Origin: an uncultured Rhodanobacteraceae bacterium
GTDB lineage: Bacteria; Pseudomonadota; Gammaproteobacteria; Xanthomonadales; Ahniellaceae
Assembly: GCA_937873105.1 (NCBI GenBank)
Contig: CALMWD010000457.1
Location: forward strand, 1 to 8,568
Length of the DNA: 8,568 nucleotides
Direction: 5' to 3'
Part shown: piece by piece, positions 1 through 7,009 of the stretch
Layout of the letters: every line of letters starts with the position of its first letter
Position numbering within the stretch: the stretch's first letter is position 1
Position numbers and translations under genes: made by a program
Notes under the pieces: generated by a model
Databases searched by the model: none
What the model was told of the DNA's origin: nothing
What the model saw: only the letters and a program-made list of their open reading frames with translations

Positions 1-2757
1 GAGAGCGAACGCATCGCCAAGATCATCGTGCACCCGAAGGACGGCAACACCGCCTGGGTCTGCGCGCCCGGCAAGCTGTGGAGCGATGCCGACGAACGCG
101 GCCTGTTCAAGACCCGCGATGCCGGCCGCACCTGGACCAAGGTTCTGGCGGGCGCGAATGCCTCGACCGGCTGTTCCGATCTGGACATCGACCCGACCAA
201 TCCGGACGCCCTGGTCGCGGCCCTCTGGGACTTCCGCCGCCAGGGCTGGACCTTCCGCTCCGGCGGCGCGGACGAGCACGCGTTCAGCGGCAGCGGCCTG
301 TTCCGAAGCCGGGACGGCGGCCGGACCTGGACCGAATACACCCCGGCCGCGAACCCGGGCTTCCCCGCGAAGCCTTATGGCCGCATCGCCGTGGCGATCG
401 CGCCGAGCGATCCCAAGATCGTCTACGCCGTCGTCGAGGGCAGGCGCAGCGCGCTGTTCCGCTCGAACGACGGCGGCGCCACCTGGGAGGAACGCGACCG
501 CAGCCAGATGATGGTCTGGCGACCGTTCTACTTCTCGAAGCTGGTGGTCGACCCGACCAATCCGGAGCGCGTGTTCAAGACCAACCTCAACTTGATCGTG
601 TCCGAGGACGGCGGCAAGAGCTTCTCGAACACCGGCGGCGGCTCGCATGCCGACTGGCACGACCTGTGGATCGATCCCGCCAATCCCAAGCATGTGGTCG
701 GCGGCGACGACGGCGGCCTGTGGACCAGCTTCAACGGCGGTTCGCTCTGGCACAAGAGCCACAACCTGCCGATCTCGCAGTTCTATCACGTCGCCGTCGA
801 CGACCAGGATCCCTACGAGGTCTATGGCGGCCTGCAGGACAACACCAGCTGGATCGCGCCCTCGAGCTACCCCGGCGGCATCACCCCGGCGCAATGGGAG
901 CCGTTCGCAGGCGGCGACGGGTTCTGGATGTTCCCGGACCCGATCGCGCCGCGCGACTACGTCTATTTCGAGTCGCAGGGCGGCTCGATCGTGCGCGCCA
1001 ACCGCCACACCCTGCAGCAGCGCGACATCCAGCCCAAGGCCGGCTACAAGGAGAAGCTGCGCTTCAACTGGAACGCGCCGATCCACCTGAGCCCGACCGA
1101 ACGCGGCACGATCTACATCGGCTCGCAGTTCCTGCACCGCTCGCGCGACCAGGGCCAGAGCTGGGAACGCATCTCGCCGGACCTCACGACCAACGACCCG
1201 GCCAAGCAGCAGCAGGAGAAGTCGGGCGGCATCACCGTCGACAACTCGGCCGCGGAGATGCACACCACGATCTACTCGATCAGCGCCTCGCCGCAGGACG
1301 GCGACGTCATCTGGGTCGGCACCGACGACGGCAACGTGCAGGTCACGCGTGACGGCGGCAAGACCTGGACCAACACCGTGCGCAACATCCGCGGCCTGCC
1401 CAAGGCCTCGTGGGTGAGCTGGGTCGAGGCCAGCCGCTTCGATGCCGCCACCGCCTACGCCACGTTCGACCGCCACACCTTCGGCGACATGGACCCGCAC
1501 GTCTACGTGACCCGCGACTTCGGCCGCACCTGGACCCGCATCGCCGACAAGGCCCAGGGCGTGCGCGGTTATGCCCACGTCATCAAGGAAGACATCGTCG
1601 ATCCCGACCTGCTCTTCCTCGGCACCGAGTTCGGCCTGTGGATCTCGATCGACGGCGGCGCGCACTGGGCCGCGTTCAAGGGCGGCAAGTTCCCGGCCGT
1701 GGCCGTGCGCGATCTCGCGATCCAGCCGCGCGACCACGATCTCGTCATCGCCACCCATGGACGCGGGATCTGGATCATCGACGACCTCACCCCGCTGCGC
1801 CATCTCGACGACGCCGTGCTCGATGCCGAACTGAGCCTGCTGCCGAATCGTCCGCAACAGCAGCGCCTGCAGGGCTACGGCGGCTGGTCGCGCGGCGACG
1901 CCGTGTTCGTCGGCGAGAACGCCCCCGGCGGCGCGGTCATCACCTACCACCAGAAGACCCGCCACCTGTTCGGCAAGCTCAAGCTCGAGATCCTCGACGC
2001 CGAGGGCAAGGTGATCGACACCCTGCCGGCCTCGAAGCGGCGCGGCATCAATCGCGTCGAGTGGGCGATGACGGTGAAGCCGCCGCGCACGCCGCAGGGC
2101 GCGACGCTGGCGGGCGCCGCGACCTACGGCCCGCGCGTCCTGCCGGGGCGCTACACGGTGCGCCTGACCAAGAACGGCCAGGTGTTCGAAGCGCCGCTCG
2201 AGGTCGGTCTCGATCCGCGCGCGACCTACTCGCTCGACGACCGCAAGGCGCAGTTCGACGCGGCGATGCGGGTGCATGGCCTGTTCGAACGCATGGCCGA
2301 CCTCAGCGACCGCATCGTCGGCCTGCGCGAACAGGCCAAGGCGCGGGCGGCGACGCTGGCGGACGGCGACCGTGCGCGCAAGCGCCTGGACCTCCTGGTC
2401 GATCGCATCGAGGGCGTGCGCCGGCAGATCGTCGCGACCAAGGAAGGCGGCGCCATCACCGGCGAGGAACGCCTGCGCGAGCACATGGACGCGCTCTACG
2501 CCGCGATCGTCAACTGGGAAGGACGACCCGGGCCGTATCACCGGGAACGCACGGACGCGCTGGAGAAGGAGCTCGGCGAGGTCGAAGCCGAGTTCGCACG
2601 TCTGGTCGAGCGCGAGGCGAAGCCGCTCGGCCTCGATCCGCAGGCGCGCGCGGTGGCGTCGGGGCGCGGCTCGCCGCGTGCGGCCATGCATGCGCTGCGC
2701 TACCACTGGCGCACGCCGGACCTGTCCAGCACGATGCGCGAGAAGAAGCGCCGCTGA
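1..2757 (+). CDS. Sortilin/VPS10-like Asp-box (BNR repeat) beta-propeller protein, 5'-truncated
   Basis: The frame is open from the first base to TGA at 2755-2757 (918 codons), so the true start and any signal peptide lie outside the window; the GTG at 28 is not a credible start. Nine Asp-box motifs of the S/T-x-D-x-G-x-T-W type are visible, ending near 135, 330, 486, 624, 750, 1164, 1368, 1533 and 1668 (for example TRDGGKTW at 1345-1368). They are interspersed with DPTNP/DPANP-type loops, as in multi-bladed beta-propellers of the sortilin/BNR superfamily. A conserved ATHGRGIWIIDD segment at 1753-1785 closes the propeller region. Next comes a beta-rich segment (about 1900-2215, with PGRYTVRLTKNGQ), then a charged, helical, probably coiled-coil tail (about 2245-2640). 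Database annotation often calls such proteins 'glycosyl hydrolase', but no catalytic residues can be assigned here. Bacterial members are usually exported, which cannot be checked in this fragment. Substrate and function are unknown. The family call is secure; the function is not. Confidence 0.9.
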   Translation, partial: ESERIAKIIVHPKDGNTAWVCAPGKLWSDADERGLFKTRDAGRTWTKVLAGANASTGCSDLDIDPTNPDALVAALWDFRRQGWTFRSGGADEHAFSGSGLFRSRDGGRTWTEYTPAANPGFPAKPYGRIAVAIAPSDPKIVYAVVEGRRSALFRSNDGGATWEERDRSQMMVWRPFYFSKLVVDPTNPERVFKTNLNLIVSEDGGKSFSNTGGGSHADWHDLWIDPANPKHVVGGDDGGLWTSFNGGSLWHKSHNLPISQFYHVAVDDQDPYEVYGGLQDNTSWIAPSSYPGGITPAQWEPFAGGDGFWMFPDPIAPRDYVYFESQGGSIVRANRHTLQQRDIQPKAGYKEKLRFNWNAPIHLSPTERGTIYIGSQFLHRSRDQGQSWERISPDLTTNDPAKQQQEKSGGITVDNSAAEMHTTIYSISASPQDGDVIWVGTDDGNVQVTRDGGKTWTNTVRNIRGLPKASWVSWVEASRFDAATAYATFDRHTFGDMDPHVYVTRDFGRTWTRIADKAQGVRGYAHVIKEDIVDPDLLFLGTEFGLWISIDGGAHWAAFKGGKFPAVAVRDLAIQPRDHDLVIATHGRGIWIIDDLTPLRHLDDAVLDAELSLLPNRPQQQRLQGYGGWSRGDAVFVGENAPGGAVITYHQKTRHLFGKLKLEILDAEGKVIDTLPASKRRGINRVEWAMTVKPPRTPQGATLAGAATYGPRVLPGRYTVRLTKNGQVFEAPLEVGLDPRATYSLDDRKAQFDAAMRVHGLFERMADLSDRIVGLREQAKARAATLADGDRARKRLDLLVDRIEGVRRQIVATKEGGAITGEERLREHMDALYAAIVNWEGRPGPYHRERTDALEKELGEVEAEFARLVEREAKPLGLDPQARAVASGRGSPRAAMHALRYHWRTPDLSSTMREKKRR

Positions 2758-2787
2758 TCGCGCGGTGCTTTTCGGCGGTCGTCCCGC

Positions 2788-2793
2788 GACAAT
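2788..2793 (+). promoter_or_regulatory. Possible -10 element of hrpB (leaderless start)
   Basis: The hexamer GACAAT matches the sigma-70 consensus TATAAT at four of six positions and ends 6 nt before the hrpB ATG, so transcription would begin at or next to the start codon. No Shine-Dalgarno-like purine run lies upstream of that ATG, which fits a leaderless message. No good -35 is visible at the usual distance. The assignment rests on position and the missing ribosome-binding site alone, so it is tentative. Confidence 0.3.
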
Positions 2794-2799
2794 GCGCGG

Positions 2800-5271
2800 A
2801 TGACCGCTCCCACCCTTCCGATCTCGCCCCTGCTGCCGGACATCGTCGCTGCGCTGGCGACGCATCCGCGTCTGGTGCTGGAAGCGCCGCCGGGAGCCGG
2901 CAAGACGACCCAGGTGCCGCTGGCCCTGCTCGGCGCGCCCTGGTGCCGCGGCAAGGTCCTGATGCTGGAGCCGCGCCGCATCGCCGCGCGCGCCGCCGCC
3001 GGCTTCATGGCCGAGTCGCTGGGCGAAGCCGTGGGCGCCACCGTCGGCTACCGCATCCGCTTCGAATCCAAGGTGTCCGCGCAGACGCGCATCGAAGTCG
3101 TCACCGAAGGCATCCTGACGCGCATGCTGCAGGACGATCCGATGCTGGAGGGCATTTCGGCGATCCTGTTCGACGAATTCCATGAGCGTCATCTGCACAG
3201 CGACCTCGGCCTCGCGCTCTGCCTCGACGTGCAGGCCGGCCTGCGCGAGGACCTGCGCCTGGTCGTGATGTCGGCCACGCTCGATGGCGAGAAGCTCGCC
3301 CGCTTCCTCGACTGCCCGCGCCTGACCAGCGCCGGCCGCAGTTTTCCGGTGACGGTCGCGCATTTTCCGGCGCGGCCGCAGGAAACGCTGCCGTTCCAGC
3401 TCAAGCGCTGCGTGCAGCAAGCGCTCTCGCAACACGCGGGCGACGTCCTCTGCTTCCTGCCCGGCAAGGGCGAACTCGACCAGTGCGCGCGCGTGCTCGC
3501 CGAGGTCGACGCCGAGGTGCTGCCGCTGCACGGCGAGTTGTCGGTCGAGGAGCAGGCGCGCGTGTTGCGGCCCGGCGAACGCCGCCGCGTCGTGCTCGCG
3601 ACCAATGTCGCCGAATCCAGCGTGACCCTGCCGGGCGTGCGGGTCGTGATCGATTCCGGACTGGCGCGCGAACCGCGGCTCGACCCCGGCAGCGGCATGA
3701 GCCGACTCGACACCGTGACGATCGCGCAGTCGTCGGCGACGCAACGTGCCGGCCGCGCCGGTCGTGTCGCCGAAGGCTGGTGTTATCGCCTGTGGCCGGA
3801 AAGCCAGCGCCTGGAACCGGGCACGCGCCCGGAGATCGCGCGCACCGAACTCGCCGGCTTCGTGCTGGAACTGCGCCAGTGGGGCGCCGATGCCTTGCGC
3901 CTGCTCGATGCGCCGCCGCCGGCCGCGCAGGCCGCGGCGGTGTCGCTGCTGCAGGCGCTGGATGCGCTCGACGGCGACGCTCGCATCACGCCGCACGGCA
4001 AGCGCCTGCTCGCCTTCGGCACCCATCCGCGCATCGCCAACCTGCTGGTGCGCGCACGCAACGACGAGCGTGCGCTGGCCTGCGATGTCGCCGCCCTGCT
4101 CGACGGCCGCGATCCCTTGCGCGGCGAGGCGCGCCGTTCGGAAGACCTGCGCGACCGCCTGCATGCGCTGCACGATTTCCGCAACGGGCGTCGCGTCGAG
4201 GCCGCCGATCGCGGCACGCTCGCCCTGATCGACCAGACCGCGAAGCAGTGGCGACGACGCCTGCACCTGGAACGCGACGATGTCGCCCGCCTCGATTCGC
4301 ATCACCAGCTCGGCGACCTGCTCGCGCTCGCCTATCCCGACCGCGTCGCGAAGATCGATGCGGCGCAGCCGCGGCGCTACCAGCTGTCGAACGGCCGGGG
4401 TGCGCGCCTGCACGACAACGCGCTGCTGTTCGGCGAGCCCTGGCTGGTGGTCAGCGAGCTGCGCTTCGAGGACCGCGACAGCCTGATCCAGCGTGCCGCG
4501 CCGCTCGATCCGTCGACGCTCGACCGCCTTTATGCCTCGCATTTCCACACCCGCCGCGCGCTCGGCTTCCAGCGCGACCGCCGTGCCGTCGAGGCCAGCG
4601 AAGAACGCTGCTTCGCCGAACTCGTGCTCGAGCGCAAGACCGTGCCGGCGGCGCGCGATGCCGCCACTGCGGCGATGCTGTGCGAGGGCGTGCGCCAGCT
4701 CGGTCTCGACGTGCTGCCCTGGAACGAAGGCCTGCGCGAATGGCAGGCGCGGGTCGAATCGCTGCGCGCCTGGTGCCCCGAACTGGCCTTGCCCGACTGC
4801 AGCGACGCCGGCCTGCTCGGCGCGCTCGACGACTGGCTGCTGCCCTACCTGGACGGCAAGTGGCGCCTGAGCGATCTCGACGCCGAGACCTTCGGCGACG
4901 CCCTGCGCTCGCGCCTCGACTACGCGCAACGCAAGCAGCTCGACGAGTATGCGCCGCGCGAACTGACGGTGCCGAGCGGCATGACGCGCAAGCTGACCTA
5001 CCAGGGCGATGCCCCCGTGCTCGCGGTCAAGCTGCAGGAGCTGTTCGGACTCGCCGACACGCCGCGCATCGCCAAGGGCAAGATCGCCGTCGTCCTGCAC
5101 CTGCTCTCGCCCGCGCAGCGCCCGCTGCAGGTCACCCAGGACCTCAAGGGCTTCTGGGAACGCACCTATCCCGAGGTCAAGAAGGAACTCAAGGGCCGCT
5201 ACCCCAAGCATCCCTGGCCCGATGATCCGTGGACCGCCACGCCCACGCATCGGGCGAAGCCGCGCGTGTAG
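2800..5271 (+). CDS. hrpB: ATP-dependent helicase HrpB (DExH-box, DEAH/RHA-like)
   Basis: A complete 823-residue protein, in line with the usual 800-850 residues of HrpB. Helicase motifs occur in order: Walker A PPGAGKTT (30-37), motif Ia LEPRRIAAR (56-64), TEGILTR (102-108), motif II DEFH (125-128), motif III SAT (158-160), motif V ATNVAESSVTLPGV (about 267-280) and motif VI QRAGRAGR (315-322). A helicase-associated region follows. The C-terminal HrpB-specific domain ends in the family-typical YPEVKKELKGRYPKHPWP segment. The enzyme is expected to couple NTP hydrolysis to RNA (or RNP) remodelling in the cytoplasm; the physiological substrate of HrpB is poorly defined and the gene is usually dispensable. 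The ATG at 2800 is preferred because it places Walker A close to the N-terminus as in the family, though no Shine-Dalgarno sequence precedes it. The gene follows the Asp-box gene after 42 nt. Its TAG stop lies inside the palindrome that controls the next module. Confidence 0.96.
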   Translation: MTAPTLPISPLLPDIVAALATHPRLVLEAPPGAGKTTQVPLALLGAPWCRGKVLMLEPRRIAARAAAGFMAESLGEAVGATVGYRIRFESKVSAQTRIEVVTEGILTRMLQDDPMLEGISAILFDEFHERHLHSDLGLALCLDVQAGLREDLRLVVMSATLDGEKLARFLDCPRLTSAGRSFPVTVAHFPARPQETLPFQLKRCVQQALSQHAGDVLCFLPGKGELDQCARVLAEVDAEVLPLHGELSVEEQARVLRPGERRRVVLATNVAESSVTLPGVRVVIDSGLAREPRLDPGSGMSRLDTVTIAQSSATQRAGRAGRVAEGWCYRLWPESQRLEPGTRPEIARTELAGFVLELRQWGADALRLLDAPPPAAQAAAVSLLQALDALDGDARITPHGKRLLAFGTHPRIANLLVRARNDERALACDVAALLDGRDPLRGEARRSEDLRDRLHALHDFRNGRRVEAADRGTLALIDQTAKQWRRRLHLERDDVARLDSHHQLGDLLALAYPDRVAKIDAAQPRRYQLSNGRGARLHDNALLFGEPWLVVSELRFEDRDSLIQRAAPLDPSTLDRLYASHFHTRRALGFQRDRRAVEASEERCFAELVLERKTVPAARDAATAAMLCEGVRQLGLDVLPWNEGLREWQARVESLRAWCPELALPDCSDAGLLGALDDWLLPYLDGKWRLSDLDAETFGDALRSRLDYAQRKQLDEYAPRELTVPSGMTRKLTYQGDAPVLAVKLQELFGLADTPRIAKGKIAVVLHLLSPAQRPLQVTQDLKGFWERTYPEVKKELKGRYPKHPWPDDPWTATPTHRAKPRV

Positions 5272-5286
5272 CACAGACGTGCTACA
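5267..5286 (+). promoter_or_regulatory. Palindromic operator of the toxin-antitoxin module
   Basis: This is a perfect inverted repeat: arm TGTAGCAC, spacer AGAC, arm GTGCTACA. It lies 23 nt upstream of the antitoxin ATG. The left arm contains the TAG stop of hrpB (5269-5271) and the right arm overlaps an extended -10 element. Antitoxins of the ribbon-helix-helix class usually bind such palindromes as dimers, alone or with toxin, and repress their own operon, so autoregulation is the natural reading. A hairpin terminator for hrpB is less likely because no T-run follows. Binding itself is inferred. Confidence 0.75.
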
Positions 5287-5288
5287 TT
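5280..5288 (+). promoter_or_regulatory. Extended -10 promoter element of the toxin-antitoxin module
   Basis: TGC-TACATT fits the extended -10 form TGn followed by a hexamer with four of six consensus bases. An extended -10 can function without a good -35, and the upstream sequence around 5258-5266 is only a GC run. Transcription would start near 5295, giving a leader of about 15 nt. The right arm of the palindrome (5279-5286) covers this element, so a bound repressor would block polymerase directly. Confidence 0.5.
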
Positions 5289-5296
5289 GGCCGTGC

Positions 5297-5304
5297 GAGG
5301 AGAG
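5297..5304 (+). promoter_or_regulatory. Ribosome-binding site of the antitoxin gene
   Basis: The purine run GAGGAGAG contains AGGAG seven bases before the ATG at 5310. It decides the antitoxin start against the in-frame upstream GTG at 5229, which lies inside hrpB and lacks such a site. It is the clearest Shine-Dalgarno sequence on the plus strand of this window. Confidence 0.8.
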
Positions 5305-5309
5305 ATTCG

Positions 5310-5594
5310 ATGTCGACCACCACGGTTCGTCTTCCCGAGAAGCTCAAGCGTCGTGTCGCCCGTGCCGCGAAACAGGCGGGCACGACGGCGCATGGCTTCA
5401 TCGTCGATGCGATCGCGGAGAAGACCGAGTCGAGCGAGCGGCGCAGCGCGTTCCAGCAGCTGGCCGAGTCGCGCCTCGCCGATGTTCTGGCAATGGGAGA
5501 AACGGTCCCCTGGTCCGATGCGCGGCGATATCTCGAGCAGCGCGTTTCCGGCCAGAAGGCGACGCACCCGTCGCCCCGCAAGCCGGGCGCGTGA
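5310..5594 (+). CDS. Ribbon-helix-helix (CopG/Arc-type) antitoxin
   Basis: A complete 94-residue protein and the first gene of a type II toxin-antitoxin pair. The N-terminus fits a ribbon-helix-helix DNA-binding fold: a short beta strand TTTVRLP (3-9), helix A (about 10-23, EKLKRRVARAAKQAG region) and helix B (about 26-39), with the glycine turn at 24. The rest (about 40-94) is charged and ends in a basic, proline-containing tail, expected to be the flexible part that wraps and neutralises the toxin. It contains a VPWSDARRYLEQR segment (66-78). The start at 5310 is set by a strong ribosome-binding site and by the strand beginning right after the methionine, as is usual for this fold. It should act in the cytoplasm as a dimer, both neutralising the adjacent toxin and repressing the operon through the upstream palindrome. 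The stop codon directly abuts the toxin ATG. The exact antitoxin subfamily is not resolved. Confidence 0.87.
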   Translation: MSTTTVRLPEKLKRRVARAAKQAGTTAHGFIVDAIAEKTESSERRSAFQQLAESRLADVLAMGETVPWSDARRYLEQRVSGQKATHPSPRKPGA

Positions 5595-5888
5595 ATGCCC
5601 CGCATCGAACTGGCGCCGGGGGTACTCGATGATCTCGACCGCATCATCGAACATCTGGCGCAACACGACGCCCCGGCGATCTCCGCGCGTGTCGGCGAGA
5701 TCCTCCAGGCCATCGACGTGCTCGCCAGCAATCCATTGATCGGGCGACCGACGCCCATGCAGATGCGTGAACTGGTGATCGGTCGCGACGCGGGAGGTTA
5801 TGTCGCCCTGTACCGATACGTCGCCGCATTGGATACCGTGCTCGTGCTGGCGTTGCGTGCACAGCGCGAAGCCGGTTATGCACGCTGA
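5595..5888 (+). CDS. Type II toxin of the ParE/RelE superfamily
   Basis: A complete 97-residue protein, the usual size for the family. Recognisable features are the helical N-terminal half (about 8-45), NPLIGRPT (46-53), RELVIG (58-63), the YVALYRY strand (69-75) and the C-terminal VLVLALRAQREAGY block (82-95), which matches the conserved ends of ParE/RelE toxins. ParE members poison DNA gyrase and RelE members cut mRNA on the ribosome. The R-E-L and L-R-x-Q-R-E-x-G-Y pattern looks more ParE-like, but the target cannot be fixed from sequence. The ATG follows the antitoxin TGA with no gap (TGAATG) and lacks a good ribosome-binding site of its own, so translation is probably coupled and antitoxin is made in excess. 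Three 60-base blocks within the gene (5701-5880) count as 60-65% GC. Three sampled blocks of hrpB (from 3481, 4441 and 4861) count as 70-75%, which hints at acquisition by transfer. Confidence 0.87.
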   Translation: MPRIELAPGVLDDLDRIIEHLAQHDAPAISARVGEILQAIDVLASNPLIGRPTPMQMRELVIGRDAGGYVALYRYVAALDTVLVLALRAQREAGYAR

Positions 5889-5924
5889 TCCAAACCGGCG
5901 CAGGCAAGCACTTCGAGACCCGAG

Positions 5925-6977
5925 ATGAGCCACCACATCACCATCCTGCCCAGCGGGCACCAGTTCGACGTGGACGAGGGCGAGTCGGTGCTGGCCGCGG
6001 CGCGGCGCGCGGGTTATGCGCTGCCCTATTCCTGCCTGAGCGGCTCCTGCGGCAGTTGCCGGGCGCGGGTGATCGAGGGCGAGTGCGCGCAGTCGTCGTC
6101 GGCACGGGCGCTGAGCGAGGCCGAACGCGCCCGCGGCGACGTGTTGCTGTGCCAGGCGCACCCGCAGTCCGACCTGACCATCGCGGTGCGCGAGGTGCCG
6201 AGCGTGGCCGACCTGCCGCGGCGCATGATCGCGGTGAAGATCGTCGAGAAGGACCGGCTCGCGGAGGACGTGCTGCGCGTGCGCCTGAAGCCGCCGAAGG
6301 GCGAACCGTTCCGCTGGCTGGCCGGGCAGTACCTCGACGTGTTGTTGCCGGAAGGCAAGCGCCGAGCGTTCTCGATCGCGAATGCGCCGGAAGATGCCGG
6401 CCTGATCGAGTTGCACGTGCGCAAGGTGCCCGGCGGCGGCTTCACCCAGCAATTGTTCGACGCCTATCCGGTCGGTTCGCTGCTGCGCATCGAGGGGCCA
6501 CTCGGCACCTTCGTCGCGCGCGAGGATTCGGAGCGGCCGATGATCTTCATGGCCGGCGGCACCGGCTTCGCGCCGGTCAAGGCCATCGTCGAGCACTTCC
6601 TGCACCTCGGCAGCGCGCGTCCGATCCACCTGTATTGGGGCGCGCGCCATGCGCCCGACCTGTACCTGCCGGAACTGCCGGCGGCATGGTCCGCGCGTCA
6701 TCCCGCCTTTGCTTACACGGCGGTATTGTCGGAAGCCGATGCGGCGGAGTCGGCCCGCTTCCGCCGCGGCGCCGTGCACGAGATCGTGCTCGCCGACTTC
6801 CCCGACTTGTCGCCGTTCGACGTCTACATGAGCGGGCCGCCGGCGATGATCGAGGCCGCGCGCCACCGCTTTCTTGCCGCCGGCCTGCCGGACGAACGCC
6901 TGTACTACGACTCGTTCGAATATGCGCCGGACGTGATCGCGGCCATCCTCGCGTCGCGGGCGGGATTGAAGGTCTGA
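5925..6977 (+). CDS. 2Fe-2S ferredoxin / FAD-NAD(P)H oxidoreductase (CDP-6-deoxy-delta-3,4-glucoseen reductase-like)
   Basis: A complete 350-residue flavoprotein with three modules. An N-terminal plant-type ferredoxin domain (about 1-90) carries the cluster ligands Cys37, Cys42, Cys45 and Cys76 (C-x4-C-x2-C-x30-C). The FAD-binding barrel (about 98-200) has the R-x-F-S motif at 147-150 (RAFS). The NAD(P)-binding domain (about 205-340) has GGTGFAP (211-217), WGAR (238-241) and YMSGPPAM (301-308), ending in the family-typical YYDSFEYAPD. It should pass electrons from NAD(P)H through FAD to the 2Fe-2S cluster and then to an unknown partner. Length and domain order match proteins annotated as AscD/E3 (CDP-6-deoxy-glucoseen reductase) and also the reductase subunits of aromatic-ring oxygenases. 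No dideoxysugar or oxygenase genes are nearby, so the specific name is doubtful. The ATG is 36 nt after the toxin stop with no clear Shine-Dalgarno sequence. The protein should be soluble. Confidence 0.9.
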   Translation: MSHHITILPSGHQFDVDEGESVLAAARRAGYALPYSCLSGSCGSCRARVIEGECAQSSSARALSEAERARGDVLLCQAHPQSDLTIAVREVPSVADLPRRMIAVKIVEKDRLAEDVLRVRLKPPKGEPFRWLAGQYLDVLLPEGKRRAFSIANAPEDAGLIELHVRKVPGGGFTQQLFDAYPVGSLLRIEGPLGTFVAREDSERPMIFMAGGTGFAPVKAIVEHFLHLGSARPIHLYWGARHAPDLYLPELPAAWSARHPAFAYTAVLSEADAAESARFRRGAVHEIVLADFPDLSPFDVYMSGPPAMIEAARHRFLAAGLPDERLYYDSFEYAPDVIAAILASRAGLKV

Positions 6978-7009
6978 GCCGCGATCCCCAACGGCGTATT
7001 GATGCACGC

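Noticed and set aside
2758..2789. Short inverted repeat (TCGCG / CGCGA) in the gap before hrpB
   Set aside because: Five-base arms with a 22-nt loop in GC-rich DNA are expected by chance and there is no T-run.
2792..2803. A three-codon open frame (ATG CGC GGA TGA) ending in an ATGA overlap with the hrpB start
   Set aside because: It is curious as a possible coupling mini-ORF, but there is no ribosome-binding site and such a frame is easily produced by chance.
1410..3185. A 591-codon plus-strand frame overlapping the Asp-box gene and hrpB
   Set aside because: The real frames contain intact Asp-boxes and helicase motifs through the same bases; this one is Arg/Pro-rich shadow sequence.
3483..5225. 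A 580-codon frame inside hrpB
   Set aside because: It is a +1-type shadow of hrpB, whose own frame carries motifs V and VI and the C-terminal HrpB signature.
5267..5286. The palindrome read as a rho-independent terminator for hrpB
   Set aside because: The stem is strong enough, but no T-run follows and the left arm contains the stop codon; position relative to the antitoxin promoter fits an operator better.
5229..5309. N-terminal extension of the antitoxin from the in-frame GTG at 5229
   Set aside because: It would lie mostly inside hrpB, lacks a ribosome-binding site, crosses the palindrome and promoter, and adds residues not expected before the ribbon strand.
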